Below are positions 47,276-56,063 of a stretch of 64,000 nt of DNA, one piece after another. The notes beneath the pieces were generated by a model. That model made no database searches. It worked only from the letters and a program-made list of their open reading frames with translations, and was not told where the DNA came from. The DNA is taken from the NCBI GenBank assembly GCA_036525185.1, contig DATDAW010000054.1, positions 1-64,000 of the forward strand, given 5' to 3'. This stretch comes from DATDAW01 sp036525185. GTDB lineage: Bacteria; Verrucomicrobiota; Verrucomicrobiia; Chthoniobacterales; DASVRZ01. Position 1 is the stretch's first letter; the number at the start of each line of letters is the position of its first letter. The position numbers were made by a program, and so were the translations under genes.

Positions 47276-47344
47276 TACGAAAGAATACGAAAGAATCTGA
47301 CAGAGTCGAAAGAAATCGAAAATTTATTTGACGAAAAGCTTTCG
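47276..47344. promoter_or_regulatory. Probable DeoR/FruR operator array
   Basis: TACGAAAGAA occurs twice head to tail (47276-47285, 47286-47295), then TCGAAAGAA at 47306 and ATCGAAAAT at 47315, so successive sites fall on roughly ten-base steps, one helical turn. A palindrome CGAAA-AGC-TTTCG lies at 47332-47344. DeoR-type repressors often bind such A-rich repeated sites. The array sits between the repressor gene and fruA, so one set could control both. Confidence 0.6.
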
Positions 47345-47356
47345 AATCGCCATGAT
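47328..47356 (+). promoter_or_regulatory. Candidate fruA promoter
   Basis: TTGACG (47328-47333) and CATGAT (47351-47356) are spaced by 17 bases and lie about 35 bases before the fruA ATG. The operator palindrome at 47332-47344 lies in the spacer, an ideal place for repression. The -10 element matches the consensus at four of six positions. Confidence 0.4.
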
Positions 47357-47391
47357 GCGTCATCAAACAAACCGGAACCCAAATTCCCTCC

Positions 47392-49233
47392 ATGAATAAA
47401 ATCGTCGCTATCGCTGCGTGTCCTCAAAGTGTCGCCCATGAGAAAATGGCGGCCGAAGCTCTAAAATCCCTGGCATCCCGTCTAGGTGTCAGCATGAAAA
47501 TCGAATCGCCGGGCCGAGGTGATAACGGATTGTCCGCGGCTGATATTGCCGAGGCTGACGCGGTGCTGGTGGCCTCGGATTCGCCGGTGCAAACGGCGAG
47601 ATTTGCCGGTAAGCCAGTTTTCCAAACGCGAATTGGGGAAGTCATTTCGAAAACTTCCGAAGTACTCGATTCGGTCATCGGTCTGATTTCGAAAGATAAA
47701 GGAAGCGGGACGATCGCGGTGCCCGTAACGGCGCCGGCACCTGCGGCCGTGAAACCGGCGCCGGTGGCGGCTAACAACATTGTTGAGGCCCCGGAGGCGG
47801 CGCCCGTCGCGAAAAAGAAAATCGTGTCGATCACGTCGTGTCCGACAGGCATCGCCCACACCTTCATGGCTGCAAAGGCGTTGCAGAACGCTGCAACGGC
47901 TCTCGGCCATGAGATTAAAGTTGAAACGCAGGGTTCAGTTGGCGCGAAAAACACGCTGACAGCTGAAGAAATTGCGGCTGCGGACGCGGTGATCATTGCG
48001 GCTGACACGAATGTTGATCTCGCGCGTTTTGCCGGAAAGCGGCTGTATACCACGTCGACCAAAGCGGCTCTGCACAACGGGAAAAAAGTCATCGAAGAAG
48101 GCCTTAGTCAGCCTCTTCCTACCGGCGGCGGAGCATCGGGGCCGGGTCTTGCCGAGAGCGTTGAGCAGGCAAAAGCAGCTCGGGCGAAGGCTCGCACCGG
48201 TGCTTACAAGCACTTGATGACTGGGGTCTCGCATATGCTTCCGATCGTCGTTGCAGGCGGTCTGGCAATTGCCCTCGCGTTCGCGATTGGCGGAATTTAT
48301 GCGGGTGATCAAAAAGGAACGCTCGCGTGGGGACTTAGCCAGATTGGCGGGGCAACCGCGTTTCATTTGTTCGTCGCCGTTTTTTCAGGATTTATTGCAT
48401 TTTCCATCGCCGACCGACCGGGTCTGGCGCCGGGGTTGATCGGGGGTTATCTTGCCCAGAACCTCGGCGCCGGATTCCTGGGAGGCATCGCTTCCGGGTT
48501 CCTGGCGGGTTATTTCACCAAGTTTCTCAACGACAAAATCCGTCTTCCCGACACGCTTCAGGGATTGAAGCCGGTATTAATCCTGCCGTTTTTGTCGTCG
48601 ATCGTGATCGGGTTGTTGATGATTTTCGTCATTGCGCCGCCGGTTCAAGCAATCTTGAACGCGATGACTACCTGGTTGAACGCCATGCAAGGGGCGAACG
48701 CGATCCTGCTGGGTGTGATCCTTGGCACGATGATGGCCTTCGATATGGGCGGCCCCATCAATAAAGCCGCCTACACGTTCGCGGTCGGTTTGCTGGCGAG
48801 CAAAGTTTACGCACCGATGGCAGCGGTCATGGCCGCGGGAATGACGCCTCCGCTAGGATTGGCTTTGGCTTCCTGGCTGTTCAAGAAGCGCTTTGAAGAA
48901 GAAGAGCGCAAGGCTGGCGGCCCGGCATTTGTTCTGGGGCTGTGCTTTATCACGGAAGGCGCGATCCCGTTTGCGGCCAAGGACCCGCTGCGTGTGATTC
49001 CGGCGCTCATCGCAGGGTCTGCGGTTGCAGGCGCGATCTCGATGGTCTCTGGGGTGACTTTGCTGGTGCCGCATGGTGGTATTTTCGCAGCGCTTATTCC
49101 TGGTGCGGTAACGCCCGTGATTCCTTATGTCGTTGCGATTATCGCCGGTTCGATTGTTACGACTGTGGCGTTGTTCTTTGTCAAAAAACCGCTTACAGCT
49201 CCTACTCCCATCGCCGCTGAAGCCCACGCCTGA
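47392..49233 (+). CDS. fruA: Fructose PTS permease, EIIB'-EIIB-EIIC
   Basis: FruA takes up fructose and phosphorylates it to fructose-1-phosphate. The 613-residue protein has two EIIB-type domains: the first (residues 1-100) has Cys10 in AACPQSVAHE, the second (about 140-240) has the active Cys150 in SCPTGIAHTFMAA. An Ala/Pro-rich linker lies between them. The EIIC membrane domain (about 270-600) has eight or more spans and ends with FVLGLCFITEGAIPFAA and PHGGIFAAL. In the E. coli protein the first EIIB-like domain lacks the Cys; here it keeps it. It starts the operon, with EIIA-HPr-EI and FruK following. Confidence 0.93.
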   Translation: MNKIVAIAACPQSVAHEKMAAEALKSLASRLGVSMKIESPGRGDNGLSAADIAEADAVLVASDSPVQTARFAGKPVFQTRIGEVISKTSEVLDSVIGLISKDKGSGTIAVPVTAPAPAAVKPAPVAANNIVEAPEAAPVAKKKIVSITSCPTGIAHTFMAAKALQNAATALGHEIKVETQGSVGAKNTLTAEEIAAADAVIIAADTNVDLARFAGKRLYTTSTKAALHNGKKVIEEGLSQPLPTGGGASGPGLAESVEQAKAARAKARTGAYKHLMTGVSHMLPIVVAGGLAIALAFAIGGIYAGDQKGTLAWGLSQIGGATAFHLFVAVFSGFIAFSIADRPGLAPGLIGGYLAQNLGAGFLGGIASGFLAGYFTKFLNDKIRLPDTLQGLKPVLILPFLSSIVIGLLMIFVIAPPVQAILNAMTTWLNAMQGANAILLGVILGTMMAFDMGGPINKAAYTFAVGLLASKVYAPMAAVMAAGMTPPLGLALASWLFKKRFEEEERKAGGPAFVLGLCFITEGAIPFAAKDPLRVIPALIAGSAVAGAISMVSGVTLLVPHGGIFAALIPGAVTPVIPYVVAIIAGSIVTTVALFFVKKPLTAPTPIAAEAHA

Positions 49234-49241
49234 TTCTTCTC

Positions 49242-51731
49242 ATGACCACCACCGATTCTCCGGCTCTCCAGCTTCAATCCGGTGACATCCGGTTGCGCGC
49301 ATCGGCTCGCAACAAGGAAGACGCCATCGTGAAAGTCGCGGAAGTTCTCGCGCAAAACGGCTGCATTCATCCCGATTATGCCAACAGTATGTTGGCTCGG
49401 GAGCGTCAGGCGAATACGTTTCTCGGCAACGGCATCGCGATTCCCCACGGCAAGCCGGAAAATCGCGACCTCATTTTGCGGACGGGTGTTGCCGTTCTGC
49501 AGCTGACGGAAGCGGTCGAATGGAATCCCGGACAAGACGTCCGGGTGGTTGTAGGGATAGCCGCCAAATCCGATGAACATCTAAGCATCCTGGCTGCGTT
49601 GACGGATGTCCTCGACGACCCGGCAAGGGCTGAACACCTCGCCCAAACGGAAGACCCTGAGGACATCATTGCGGCATTGCAGGGCGGCGGGCAGGCCGCG
49701 GCCTCTGTTCCGGTTGAAACCGATGCGAACGCCTTGACGGCCGAAGTGGTTGTCGTTGGGATACACGGTTTGCACGCCCGTCCGGCTTCGGTCCTTGCGG
49801 AAGTTGCAGGTCGCTTTGAATCGGATCAGCGCATTCATTACAAAGGGAAAAGGGCAAATGCAAAGGCCATGGCGTCCATTCTCAAACTTGGCGCGGGCCC
49901 TGAAGCAAACGTTCTCCTGGAAGTGATTGGACCCGATGCCGCTGAGGCTCTTGCGGCTTTAGAGGAGGCCATAGCCAGCGGTCTGGGGGATGGTGAAGAG
50001 CCGGAGCCGGCGCCGGCGAAAACGGTCCGCGCGTGGACGCCCGTCTCAGAACTGGGATCCATCGGCGGCGTTACTGCGTGTCCTGGTCTGGCTCTGGGCC
50101 CTGTCTTTCGCCTTGCCGGAGCGGACATTGTTGTCCAGGACACACCCGGCGAACCGGCATCGGAGGAAACGGCTTTTACGAACGCGATCGCTGCGGCTTC
50201 GCGTCAGCTCGACGAATTGTATCAGACGTTCTCGGCGCGGGCCGGAAAAGCCGATGCTGCCATTTTCCGGGCGCATTTAGCCCTGGTACAGGACACAGAG
50301 GCGCGTGACGAGGTTTGCGCGCTCACGGACGCCGGGCACAGCGCAGCTTGGGCTTGGCAGGAAACAGTCAAGAAACGAGTTGCCGAGTTTGCCGAAATCG
50401 AAGACGAACGTCTGGCCGCCCGTGCTGCCGACTGGCATGATGTGGGGCAACGCGTGCTGCGCATCCTTACGGGACGCGATGAGGCAACCATTAACTTGCC
50501 GGACGACCCGGTGATTCTGCTGGCTGAAGATTTGGCGCCATCTGAAACGGCGCGCCTGGATCCAGCACGCATTTTGGGCGTGTGCACCGCGTTGGGCGGG
50601 CCGACATCGCACACAGCGATTTTGGCGCGCTCGCTCGACATTCCGGCGTTGGTTGGAATGGGGCAAGGGCTTGCTGATTTGAAGAACGGGGCCGTCACGA
50701 TTCTGGATGCCACCTCCGGTCATCTCTATCTCGAACCTGCCGAGGCTGACATCGAGTCCGCAAAAAGCTTCCAGGACGAACTCCGCGCTTTGCGTGAAGA
50801 GGAACAGGATACGCGTTTTCAACCGGCAGTTTTGACGGATGGCTATCGCGTTGAAGTCGTCGCAAATATCGGAAAGCCCGAGGACGCGGCCGCTGCGGTC
50901 GAGACGGGTGCGGAAGGTGTCGGATTGATGCGCACCGAATTTTTGTTCCTTGGCCGTGCCTCTGCACCGGACGAGGAGGAACAGTTTGAGGCGTATTCAA
51001 CGATGATCAAAGCATTGCGCGGGTTGCCGCTCATCATCCGCACGCTCGACATCGGTGGCGACAAAGGCGTGCCTTACATTGCGGTGCCGAAGGAGGATAA
51101 TCCGTTTCTCGGCGTGCGCGGTATCCGTCTTTGCCTGGCGCAACCAGAGATCTTTCTACCGCAATTGCGGGCTATTTATCGGGCGACAGTGTTCGGACCG
51201 GTAAAAATCATGTTCCCGATGATTGCTACACTGGAAGATCTGCGAGCTGCCAAGGAACTGGCCGAGCGGGTTCGACGCGAAATCGATGTTCCGCCGATCG
51301 AGATCGGTATCATGGTCGAAATTCCGTCCGCCGTTTTGATGGCTGAAGAACTGGCTAAAGAGGCGGATTTCTTCTCCATCGGAACGAACGATCTCACGCA
51401 ATACGCTCTCGCAATGGATCGCCTTCATGCCTCACTCGGGAAGTATGTGGACGGTCTGCACCCCGCTGTTCTCCGCCTCATTTCGCAGACGGTTCGAGCG
51501 GCGAAATCCAACGGAAAATGGGTGGGCGTCTGTGGAGGTATCGCGGGCGAACCGCTTGGTGCAGCCATTTTGACCGGGCTCGGCGTGAAGGAACTCAGCA
51601 TGAGTTTGCCGGCGGTCGCAGGCGTTAAAGCTGCATTGCGTCGTCTTTCGCTGTCTCAAGCCGATGCGCTTGCCAAATCTGCCCTCGCCGCTTCAACGGC
51701 TAACGAAGTCCGTCAGCTGACCCTGCCATGA
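49242..51731 (+). CDS. PTS multiphosphoryl transfer protein, EIIA(Fru)-HPr-EI fusion
   Basis: This 829-residue protein contains all soluble phosphocarriers of the PTS. The EIIA domain (1-150) has phospho-His69 in IAIPHGKPE. The HPr domain (about 165-250) has phospho-His178 in GIHGLHARPAS. Enzyme I (about 265-829) has phospho-His457 in GGPTSHTAILARS, and the PEP-binding regions GLMRTEFLF and GTNDLTQYALAMDR. It passes phosphate from PEP to FruA. The fusion resembles FruB-type proteins of some proteobacteria. It starts eight bases after fruA, and its stop overlaps the start of fruK by four bases (ATGA). Confidence 0.95.
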   Translation: MTTTDSPALQLQSGDIRLRASARNKEDAIVKVAEVLAQNGCIHPDYANSMLARERQANTFLGNGIAIPHGKPENRDLILRTGVAVLQLTEAVEWNPGQDVRVVVGIAAKSDEHLSILAALTDVLDDPARAEHLAQTEDPEDIIAALQGGGQAAASVPVETDANALTAEVVVVGIHGLHARPASVLAEVAGRFESDQRIHYKGKRANAKAMASILKLGAGPEANVLLEVIGPDAAEALAALEEAIASGLGDGEEPEPAPAKTVRAWTPVSELGSIGGVTACPGLALGPVFRLAGADIVVQDTPGEPASEETAFTNAIAAASRQLDELYQTFSARAGKADAAIFRAHLALVQDTEARDEVCALTDAGHSAAWAWQETVKKRVAEFAEIEDERLAARAADWHDVGQRVLRILTGRDEATINLPDDPVILLAEDLAPSETARLDPARILGVCTALGGPTSHTAILARSLDIPALVGMGQGLADLKNGAVTILDATSGHLYLEPAEADIESAKSFQDELRALREEEQDTRFQPAVLTDGYRVEVVANIGKPEDAAAAVETGAEGVGLMRTEFLFLGRASAPDEEEQFEAYSTMIKALRGLPLIIRTLDIGGDKGVPYIAVPKEDNPFLGVRGIRLCLAQPEIFLPQLRAIYRATVFGPVKIMFPMIATLEDLRAAKELAERVRREIDVPPIEIGIMVEIPSAVLMAEELAKEADFFSIGTNDLTQYALAMDRLHASLGKYVDGLHPAVLRLISQTVRAAKSNGKWVGVCGGIAGEPLGAAILTGLGVKELSMSLPAVAGVKAALRRLSLSQADALAKSALAASTANEVRQLTLP

Positions 51732-52654
51732 AAACTGGAAATTACCACGCAGTTACGATTACATTAAACGCGGCGATCGATCAGACGCTGACGATCCCAG
51801 AGTTTACTCCTGGAGCCGTGAATCGGGTTAAATCGTCGTCCTCCGAACCCGGAGGCAAAGGTGTCAATGTGGCGTCCGCTCTCGCCGATTATGGTTTGAA
51901 AGTGGCCGTTACAGGTTTTCTGGGAGCCGAAAATGCCGCGCCTTTCGAGGCGTTGTTCAAACAGAAGAAGATTGCAAACTATTTTGTTCGAATCCCCGGC
52001 CTGACACGGATCGGCGTTAAGATCGCGGATCCGGTTCGGAACGAAACGACAGACATCAATTTCCCGGGCCTGGCCCCGGCGCCGGAAGACCTAAAGACCT
52101 TTTCCGCGCTGCTCAAAGTCTTGGAAGCGGATTGGTTTATCCTTTCCGGAAGCCTTCCTCCTGAGGTGGACAAAGGGTTTTACCGCGACTTGATCAATCA
52201 ACTGAAGGCCTCCGGGAGGAAAGTTCTACTCGATGCCAGCGGCGAACCGTTAGCGACCGCCGTGACTGCCGTGCCCGCCATTATCAAGCCCAATATTGTG
52301 GAACTCGAAGAGCTTGTTGGGCGCAGCCTTCCCGAAATCAAGGACGTAGTCGCGGCAGCACGCCAGCTTGTCAGCACGGGGATCGCCCTCGTGGCGGTAT
52401 CCATGGGTGAACGCGGCGCGTGTTTTGTCACCGCGGCTGAAGCCCTCCTGGCTGTCCCGCCTAAAGTTAAAATATTGAGCACGGTCGGAGCTGGTGATGC
52501 CATGGTAGCCGGGATTGTTTTTGCCCAGTTGCGCGAATTGCCGCTCGCTGAAACGGCCCAGCTTGCCACGGCCTCGTCACTCGCCGTCTTGACCAGAGGG
52601 GGGCCGGAAAGTGTCCCCGATTTTATTGCTCAAACGGCGATCTCGACACTGTGA
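51728..52654 (+). CDS. fruK: 1-phosphofructokinase (PfkB family)
   Basis: FruK phosphorylates fructose-1-phosphate to fructose-1,6-bisphosphate. The 308-residue protein has the first PfkB motif (SSSEPGGKGVNVASALADYG), the substrate region with SGSLPPEVDKGFY, and the ATP/anion-hole motif STVGAGDAMVAG with catalytic Asp. Context decides among PfkB kinases: it is the third gene of the fructose PTS operon. Its ATG overlaps the stop of the upstream gene by ATGA. Its 3' end overlaps the converging DUF5069 gene by 25 bases. Confidence 0.94.
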   Translation: MKTGNYHAVTITLNAAIDQTLTIPEFTPGAVNRVKSSSSEPGGKGVNVASALADYGLKVAVTGFLGAENAAPFEALFKQKKIANYFVRIPGLTRIGVKIADPVRNETTDINFPGLAPAPEDLKTFSALLKVLEADWFILSGSLPPEVDKGFYRDLINQLKASGRKVLLDASGEPLATAVTAVPAIIKPNIVELEELVGRSLPEIKDVVAAARQLVSTGIALVAVSMGERGACFVTAAEALLAVPPKVKILSTVGAGDAMVAGIVFAQLRELPLAETAQLATASSLAVLTRGGPESVPDFIAQTAISTL

Positions 52655-53115
52655 CGTTGGTACAATGCCTTGCCAAACGGGCGTCTCACATACGCACATG
52701 GTGACGTCCGTTCATCTGCCTCGATCGCTTCGAAAACGGATGTAATCGTATCCGGATTCAAGTGCTTGTAGCTGGTCGCAAGCGCGATTGGAAAGCGCTC
52801 CGCCAAAGGGAAACCGGGACGCCCCAGATTGTGAGCGAGTTGATTCCAATCACCGATTCGGCCGGGAGTCGTGACCGGCAACGTGCGGAACCACGCGGCA
52901 ATTTCCGGGTCCGACAAGCGTGACGCGGACATAATGGTTGCCCGATCGATCTCGAAGAATTTCAAGAACAGACTATCCACTCCTGTCGGGTGACAAAAGC
53001 GGTCTGCGTATTCGGACGGAAGCTGGCCGTTTTGTAATTGCCTGGCTTTGGCTGCTATCCGAGGCAGCCACATGCAGCCTGCCAGTTTTTCGCGCGGGGA
53101 AGGTAGAGAACTCAT
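52630..53115 (-). CDS. DUF5069 domain protein
   Basis: The 161-residue protein matches the DUF5069 pattern: an early MWLPRIAAKARQLQNGQLP, then SLFLKFFEID, and SDPEIAAWFRT. The family occurs mainly in Verrucomicrobia and has no known function. The frame stays open further upstream into the YchF gene, but residues there are a shadow of YchF; the ATG at 53115 is the natural start, 46 bases after the YchF stop, so the two are likely co-transcribed. A C-terminal extension after ATSYKHLN is probably specific to this lineage. Confidence 0.75.
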   Translation of the reverse strand: MSSLPSPREKLAGCMWLPRIAAKARQLQNGQLPSEYADRFCHPTGVDSLFLKFFEIDRATIMSASRLSDPEIAAWFRTLPVTTPGRIGDWNQLAHNLGRPGFPLAERFPIALATSYKHLNPDTITSVFEAIEADERTSPCAYVRRPFGKALYQRHSVEIAV

Positions 53116-53161
53116 ATTCGTTATATTTGGTGTTACGGGATCGGTTTTCACGGTTAGAGGT

Positions 53162-54292
53162 TTAGACGTTGAAGCGGAACTCCATGACGTCGCCGTCATG
53201 AACGACGTATTCCTTGCCTTCGATGCGCAGTTTTCCTGCTTCGCGAGCTTTGCCAAACGAGCCGTAGTGCACAAGGTCATCGTAGGCGACGGTTTCGGCG
53301 GCGATAAAACCGCGCTCGAAATCGGAATGGATGACACCGGCTGCAGCGGGGGCTTTGTCGCCGGCACGAATGGTCCAGGCCCGGGTTTCTTTTTCGCCAG
53401 TCGTAAGATAGGTGCGGAGGCCGAGCAAATGATAGACGGCCCGGATGAGTGAACCGACACCGCTGCTGTCAACGCCGAGATCCTTCAAATACTCTGCGGC
53501 TTCGGCGGGTTCGAGGTCAACCAGTTCGCTTTCGATCTGCGCACTGATGATGACCGCTTCGGTGCCAAGATGCGTGCCGACGTATTGTTGAACCTGCCGA
53601 ACATAGGAGGCTGCCGGTGAATCCGTTCCTGCAAGATCAGCGGAAAGTTCGGGCAGATCGCTCTCGGCGACGTTGCAGGCGAAAAGCGTGGGCTTCCCGC
53701 TCAGTAGAAAGAAATCGTGCAGGATTTTTTTTTCGTCGGCGCTGGCTTCGAGTGTCGTGGCTGGTTTTCCGGCATCGAGGTGTGGCAGGAGACGTTCGAT
53801 GAGTGCGAGTTCGGCTTTGGCGGCTTTGTCACCGGTGCGGACCTGTTTTTGAAGACGTTCGGCCCTTTTCTGCAAAGCGGCGATATCAGCGAGAATGAGT
53901 TCCGTATTGATGACTTCGATGTCGCGCACGGGATCGACCGAACCGCTTACATGATGGATGTCGCTGTCTTCAAAACAACGGACGACCTGCACGATGGCAT
54001 CGACTTCGCGGATATGACTCAAGAATTGGTTTCCCAGTCCTTCGCCCTGGCTGGCGCCGCGGACGAGCCCGGCAATATCAACGAATTCGATGGCGGCCGG
54101 GATGACTTTTTGCGATCCGCTGATCTTTGATAGAACCTCCAGGCGTGGATCAGGCACGGTGACGATGCCGACGTTCGGGTCGATGGTGCAAAAGGGATAG
54201 TTGGCCGCCTGCGCCTTGCGAGTGCGGGTGACGGCATTGAAAAGCGTGGATTTGCCGACATTGGGAAGGCCGACGATGCCTGCGGATAGCAT
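53162..54292 (-). CDS. ychF: Redox-responsive P-loop ATPase YchF (OLA1 family)
   Basis: YchF is a conserved Obg-like ATPase that associates with ribosomes. The 376-residue protein has the P-loop GLPNVGKST (residues 8-16), FVDIAGLVRGASQGEGLGN as switch region, and the altered base-specificity motif NVAE in place of NKxD, which fits ATP preference. A coiled-coil hairpin and the C-terminal TGS domain (GFIAAETVAYDDL, ending VHDGDVMEFRFNV) follow. Length and motifs are normal. It is followed by the DUF5069 gene. Confidence 0.95.
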   Translation of the reverse strand: MLSAGIVGLPNVGKSTLFNAVTRTRKAQAANYPFCTIDPNVGIVTVPDPRLEVLSKISGSQKVIPAAIEFVDIAGLVRGASQGEGLGNQFLSHIREVDAIVQVVRCFEDSDIHHVSGSVDPVRDIEVINTELILADIAALQKRAERLQKQVRTGDKAAKAELALIERLLPHLDAGKPATTLEASADEKKILHDFFLLSGKPTLFACNVAESDLPELSADLAGTDSPAASYVRQVQQYVGTHLGTEAVIISAQIESELVDLEPAEAAEYLKDLGVDSSGVGSLIRAVYHLLGLRTYLTTGEKETRAWTIRAGDKAPAAAGVIHSDFERGFIAAETVAYDDLVHYGSFGKAREAGKLRIEGKEYVVHDGDVMEFRFNV

Positions 54293-54501
54293 GGGTTGAT
54301 TCTTAAGTGGGTGGGTTTTGCCGATTCGGGCTCGAAGGAAGTTGGATCAGCCACTTCGCTTTGCCCGGTTGTAAATTTCATGAGGGGCGCCCAACTTCGC
54401 TTTCGCGTTTCAAACCGCAATCTGAAATTGTAGAATCTCGTCGCTGAAATCTCCTTGTTTTCGCTGGCAAAACGCATCCACGGCGGCTTTAGTTTCTAAA
54501 A

Positions 54502-55206
54502 ATGCTTCAAGCGATCGAACAGTTACTGATTCTGCAGGACAGGGATCAGAAGATCCGCGGGCTGAAAGTGGAATCGCAGCGGGCACCGGAGGACAAGAAG
54601 CGGATTGCCGATGATCTGGCCAAGGCGACAGCGGCGTTTGAAAAGGCGCGACAGACGTTGCGGGAGTTGGAAGTGCGCAAGCAAAAGCTGGAACTCGACG
54701 CGCAGGCGAAGCGGGATTCCATCGCGAAATTCAAGACGCAGCAATTTCAGACGCGCAAGAACGAGGAGTTTCAAGCGTTCGGGCACGAGATAGCGCGTTA
54801 TGAACGCGACGTCGTGCTCATCGAGGATCAGGAAATCGAAATCATGGAGGAATCGGAGATCCTGAAAGCCGGGCTGATTGCTCAAGAGCAGGAATTCGCT
54901 GCGGCCAGACAGCTGGCTGCCAGCAGAACCCAGGCGCTTGAGGAGAGAATTGCGACGATCAAACAGCGCCTGGCCGATTTGGAGGCGGATCGAGCCGCAC
55001 TCGCGGCGCCGATTGAAGAGGATTTGATGTACCGATACACACGACTTTTCGACAAGAAAAATGGCCATGCTGTCGTGGCCCTCGAGCACGAAGTCTGCAT
55101 GGGTTGCCATATGAAAGTGACGCCGCAAACGGTTCATGCCGTGAAAGGGGGCCGCGAACTGACTTCATGTGAACATTGCGGCCGGATGTTGTATTACGGG
55201 GAGTGA
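54502..55206 (+). CDS. Coiled-coil protein with C-terminal C4 zinc ribbon (CT398-like)
   Basis: The 234-residue protein is a long antiparallel coiled coil (residues 10-180, rich in Glu, Arg, Gln, Ala) ending in a zinc ribbon with C199, C202, C223 and C226 (VCMGCHMK, SCEHCGRMLYY). This is the architecture of the C4-type zinc ribbon family that includes chlamydial CT398 and related proteins, for which links to sigma-54 and the flagellar or type III apparatus have been suggested. The function here is unknown. It is divergent from YchF with a gap of about 210 bases. Confidence 0.85.
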   Translation: MLQAIEQLLILQDRDQKIRGLKVESQRAPEDKKRIADDLAKATAAFEKARQTLRELEVRKQKLELDAQAKRDSIAKFKTQQFQTRKNEEFQAFGHEIARYERDVVLIEDQEIEIMEESEILKAGLIAQEQEFAAARQLAASRTQALEERIATIKQRLADLEADRAALAAPIEEDLMYRYTRLFDKKNGHAVVALEHEVCMGCHMKVTPQTVHAVKGGRELTSCEHCGRMLYYGE

Positions 55207-55315
55207 AATTTCCGCGGGCAGGCAATCGGCGCGACACGTGATTGCCTCAATAAATTGATTGCATTGACCCGGTGCCTTTTTAAGTTCCTTTGCCGCACTC
55301 TTTAACACCGATCTT

Positions 55316-55549
55316 ATGGCCGACCTCGCAAATAAATACGAAGACAACGTCGCTGGGAGATTCTACGTCGATGACCAGTGCATTGACTGCGATCTTTGTC
55401 GCGAAACTGCTCCTGCGAATTTTGGCCGCAACGATGACGGCGGGCATTCATACGTTTATAAGCAACCCGAAAACGAGGAAGAAGAGGCGCTCTGCAAAGA
55501 AGCCATGGAAGGTTGTCCTGTAGAGGCAATCGGAAACGACGGCGAATAA
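55316..55549 (+). CDS. Ferredoxin with single [4Fe-4S] (or [3Fe-4S]) cluster
   Basis: The 77-residue protein has the cluster motif CIDCDLC (C22, C25, C28) and a distal Cys67 in GCPVEAI. An additional Cys60 may form a disulfide as in other single-cluster ferredoxins of this type. It is acidic and soluble, and likely transfers electrons to unknown partners. A strong terminator follows at 55573-55606, so it ends its transcript. Confidence 0.9.
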   Translation: MADLANKYEDNVAGRFYVDDQCIDCDLCRETAPANFGRNDDGGHSYVYKQPENEEEEALCKEAMEGCPVEAIGNDGE

Positions 55550-55572
55550 TTTGAGCGTGAGATAATTTCGAG

Positions 55573-55606
55573 AAAGCCTTCAATCCACACGGTTGAAGGC
55601 TTTTTT
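55573..55606 (+). terminator. Rho-independent terminator after the ferredoxin gene
   Basis: AAAGCCTTCAA (55573-55583) pairs with TTGAAGGCTTT (55593-55603) around a nine-base loop and is followed by a run of six T (55601-55606). This is the best terminator in the window. The A-run before the stem also makes it work partly on the minus strand. Confidence 0.85.
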
Positions 55607-55624
55607 GGTGCAGAATCGCGTGCC

Positions 55625-55978
55625 ATGAATCCCAAACTCCGCGACCAAATTATCGCTGAATGGCGTGGTTATGCCGAGTCCAGGCCCGATCGTTCAGTTC
55701 CTCTCAGTGCCGCGTTGCCGGCGCTGATGAAAAAACTCGGCCTCGCTGGCAGGCTGCATCAGGAGGAAATCGCAAGGGAATGGTCTGCGCTGGTGGGAGA
55801 CTTTCTGGCGGCGCATTCCGTTCCTGACCGAATTCGCGAACGGGTGCTCATCGTTCGTGTGATCCAGCCTACCCTGCTATACGAACTGGATCGGCAATGG
55901 AAGCCTCAGATCCTGGCCAAATTGAAGGCGAAATACGGCGTGAAAGTCATCAAAGATATCCGTTTTCGGGCAGGGTAA
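55625..55978 (+). CDS. dciA: DciA-like protein (DUF721), replicative helicase loader
   Basis: The 117-residue protein has the DUF721 core: EIAREWSALVGDFLAAHSVPDRI, then VLIVRVIQPTLLYELDRQWKPQILAKL, which matches the family's W-x-x-x-V-G and the second helical motif. DciA proteins load the DnaB helicase in bacteria that lack DnaC. The N-terminal 40 residues are less conserved. It lies 19 bases after the terminator and probably has its own promoter within it or relies on readthrough. Confidence 0.8.
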   Translation: MNPKLRDQIIAEWRGYAESRPDRSVPLSAALPALMKKLGLAGRLHQEEIAREWSALVGDFLAAHSVPDRIRERVLIVRVIQPTLLYELDRQWKPQILAKLKAKYGVKVIKDIRFRAG

Positions 55979-56063
55979 AAAAAACAAATACTGAAAAGGC
56001 AGCGGAGGTTTCTGATTTTCTTTATTTCCTTTGCGGGCTTCGGTTCGGCGGATTTTGTCGGTC

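Noticed and set aside
53116..53472. N-terminal extension of the DUF5069 frame
   Set aside because: This stretch lies inside the YchF gene on the same strand in another frame; DUF5069 similarity begins only at the ATG at 53115.
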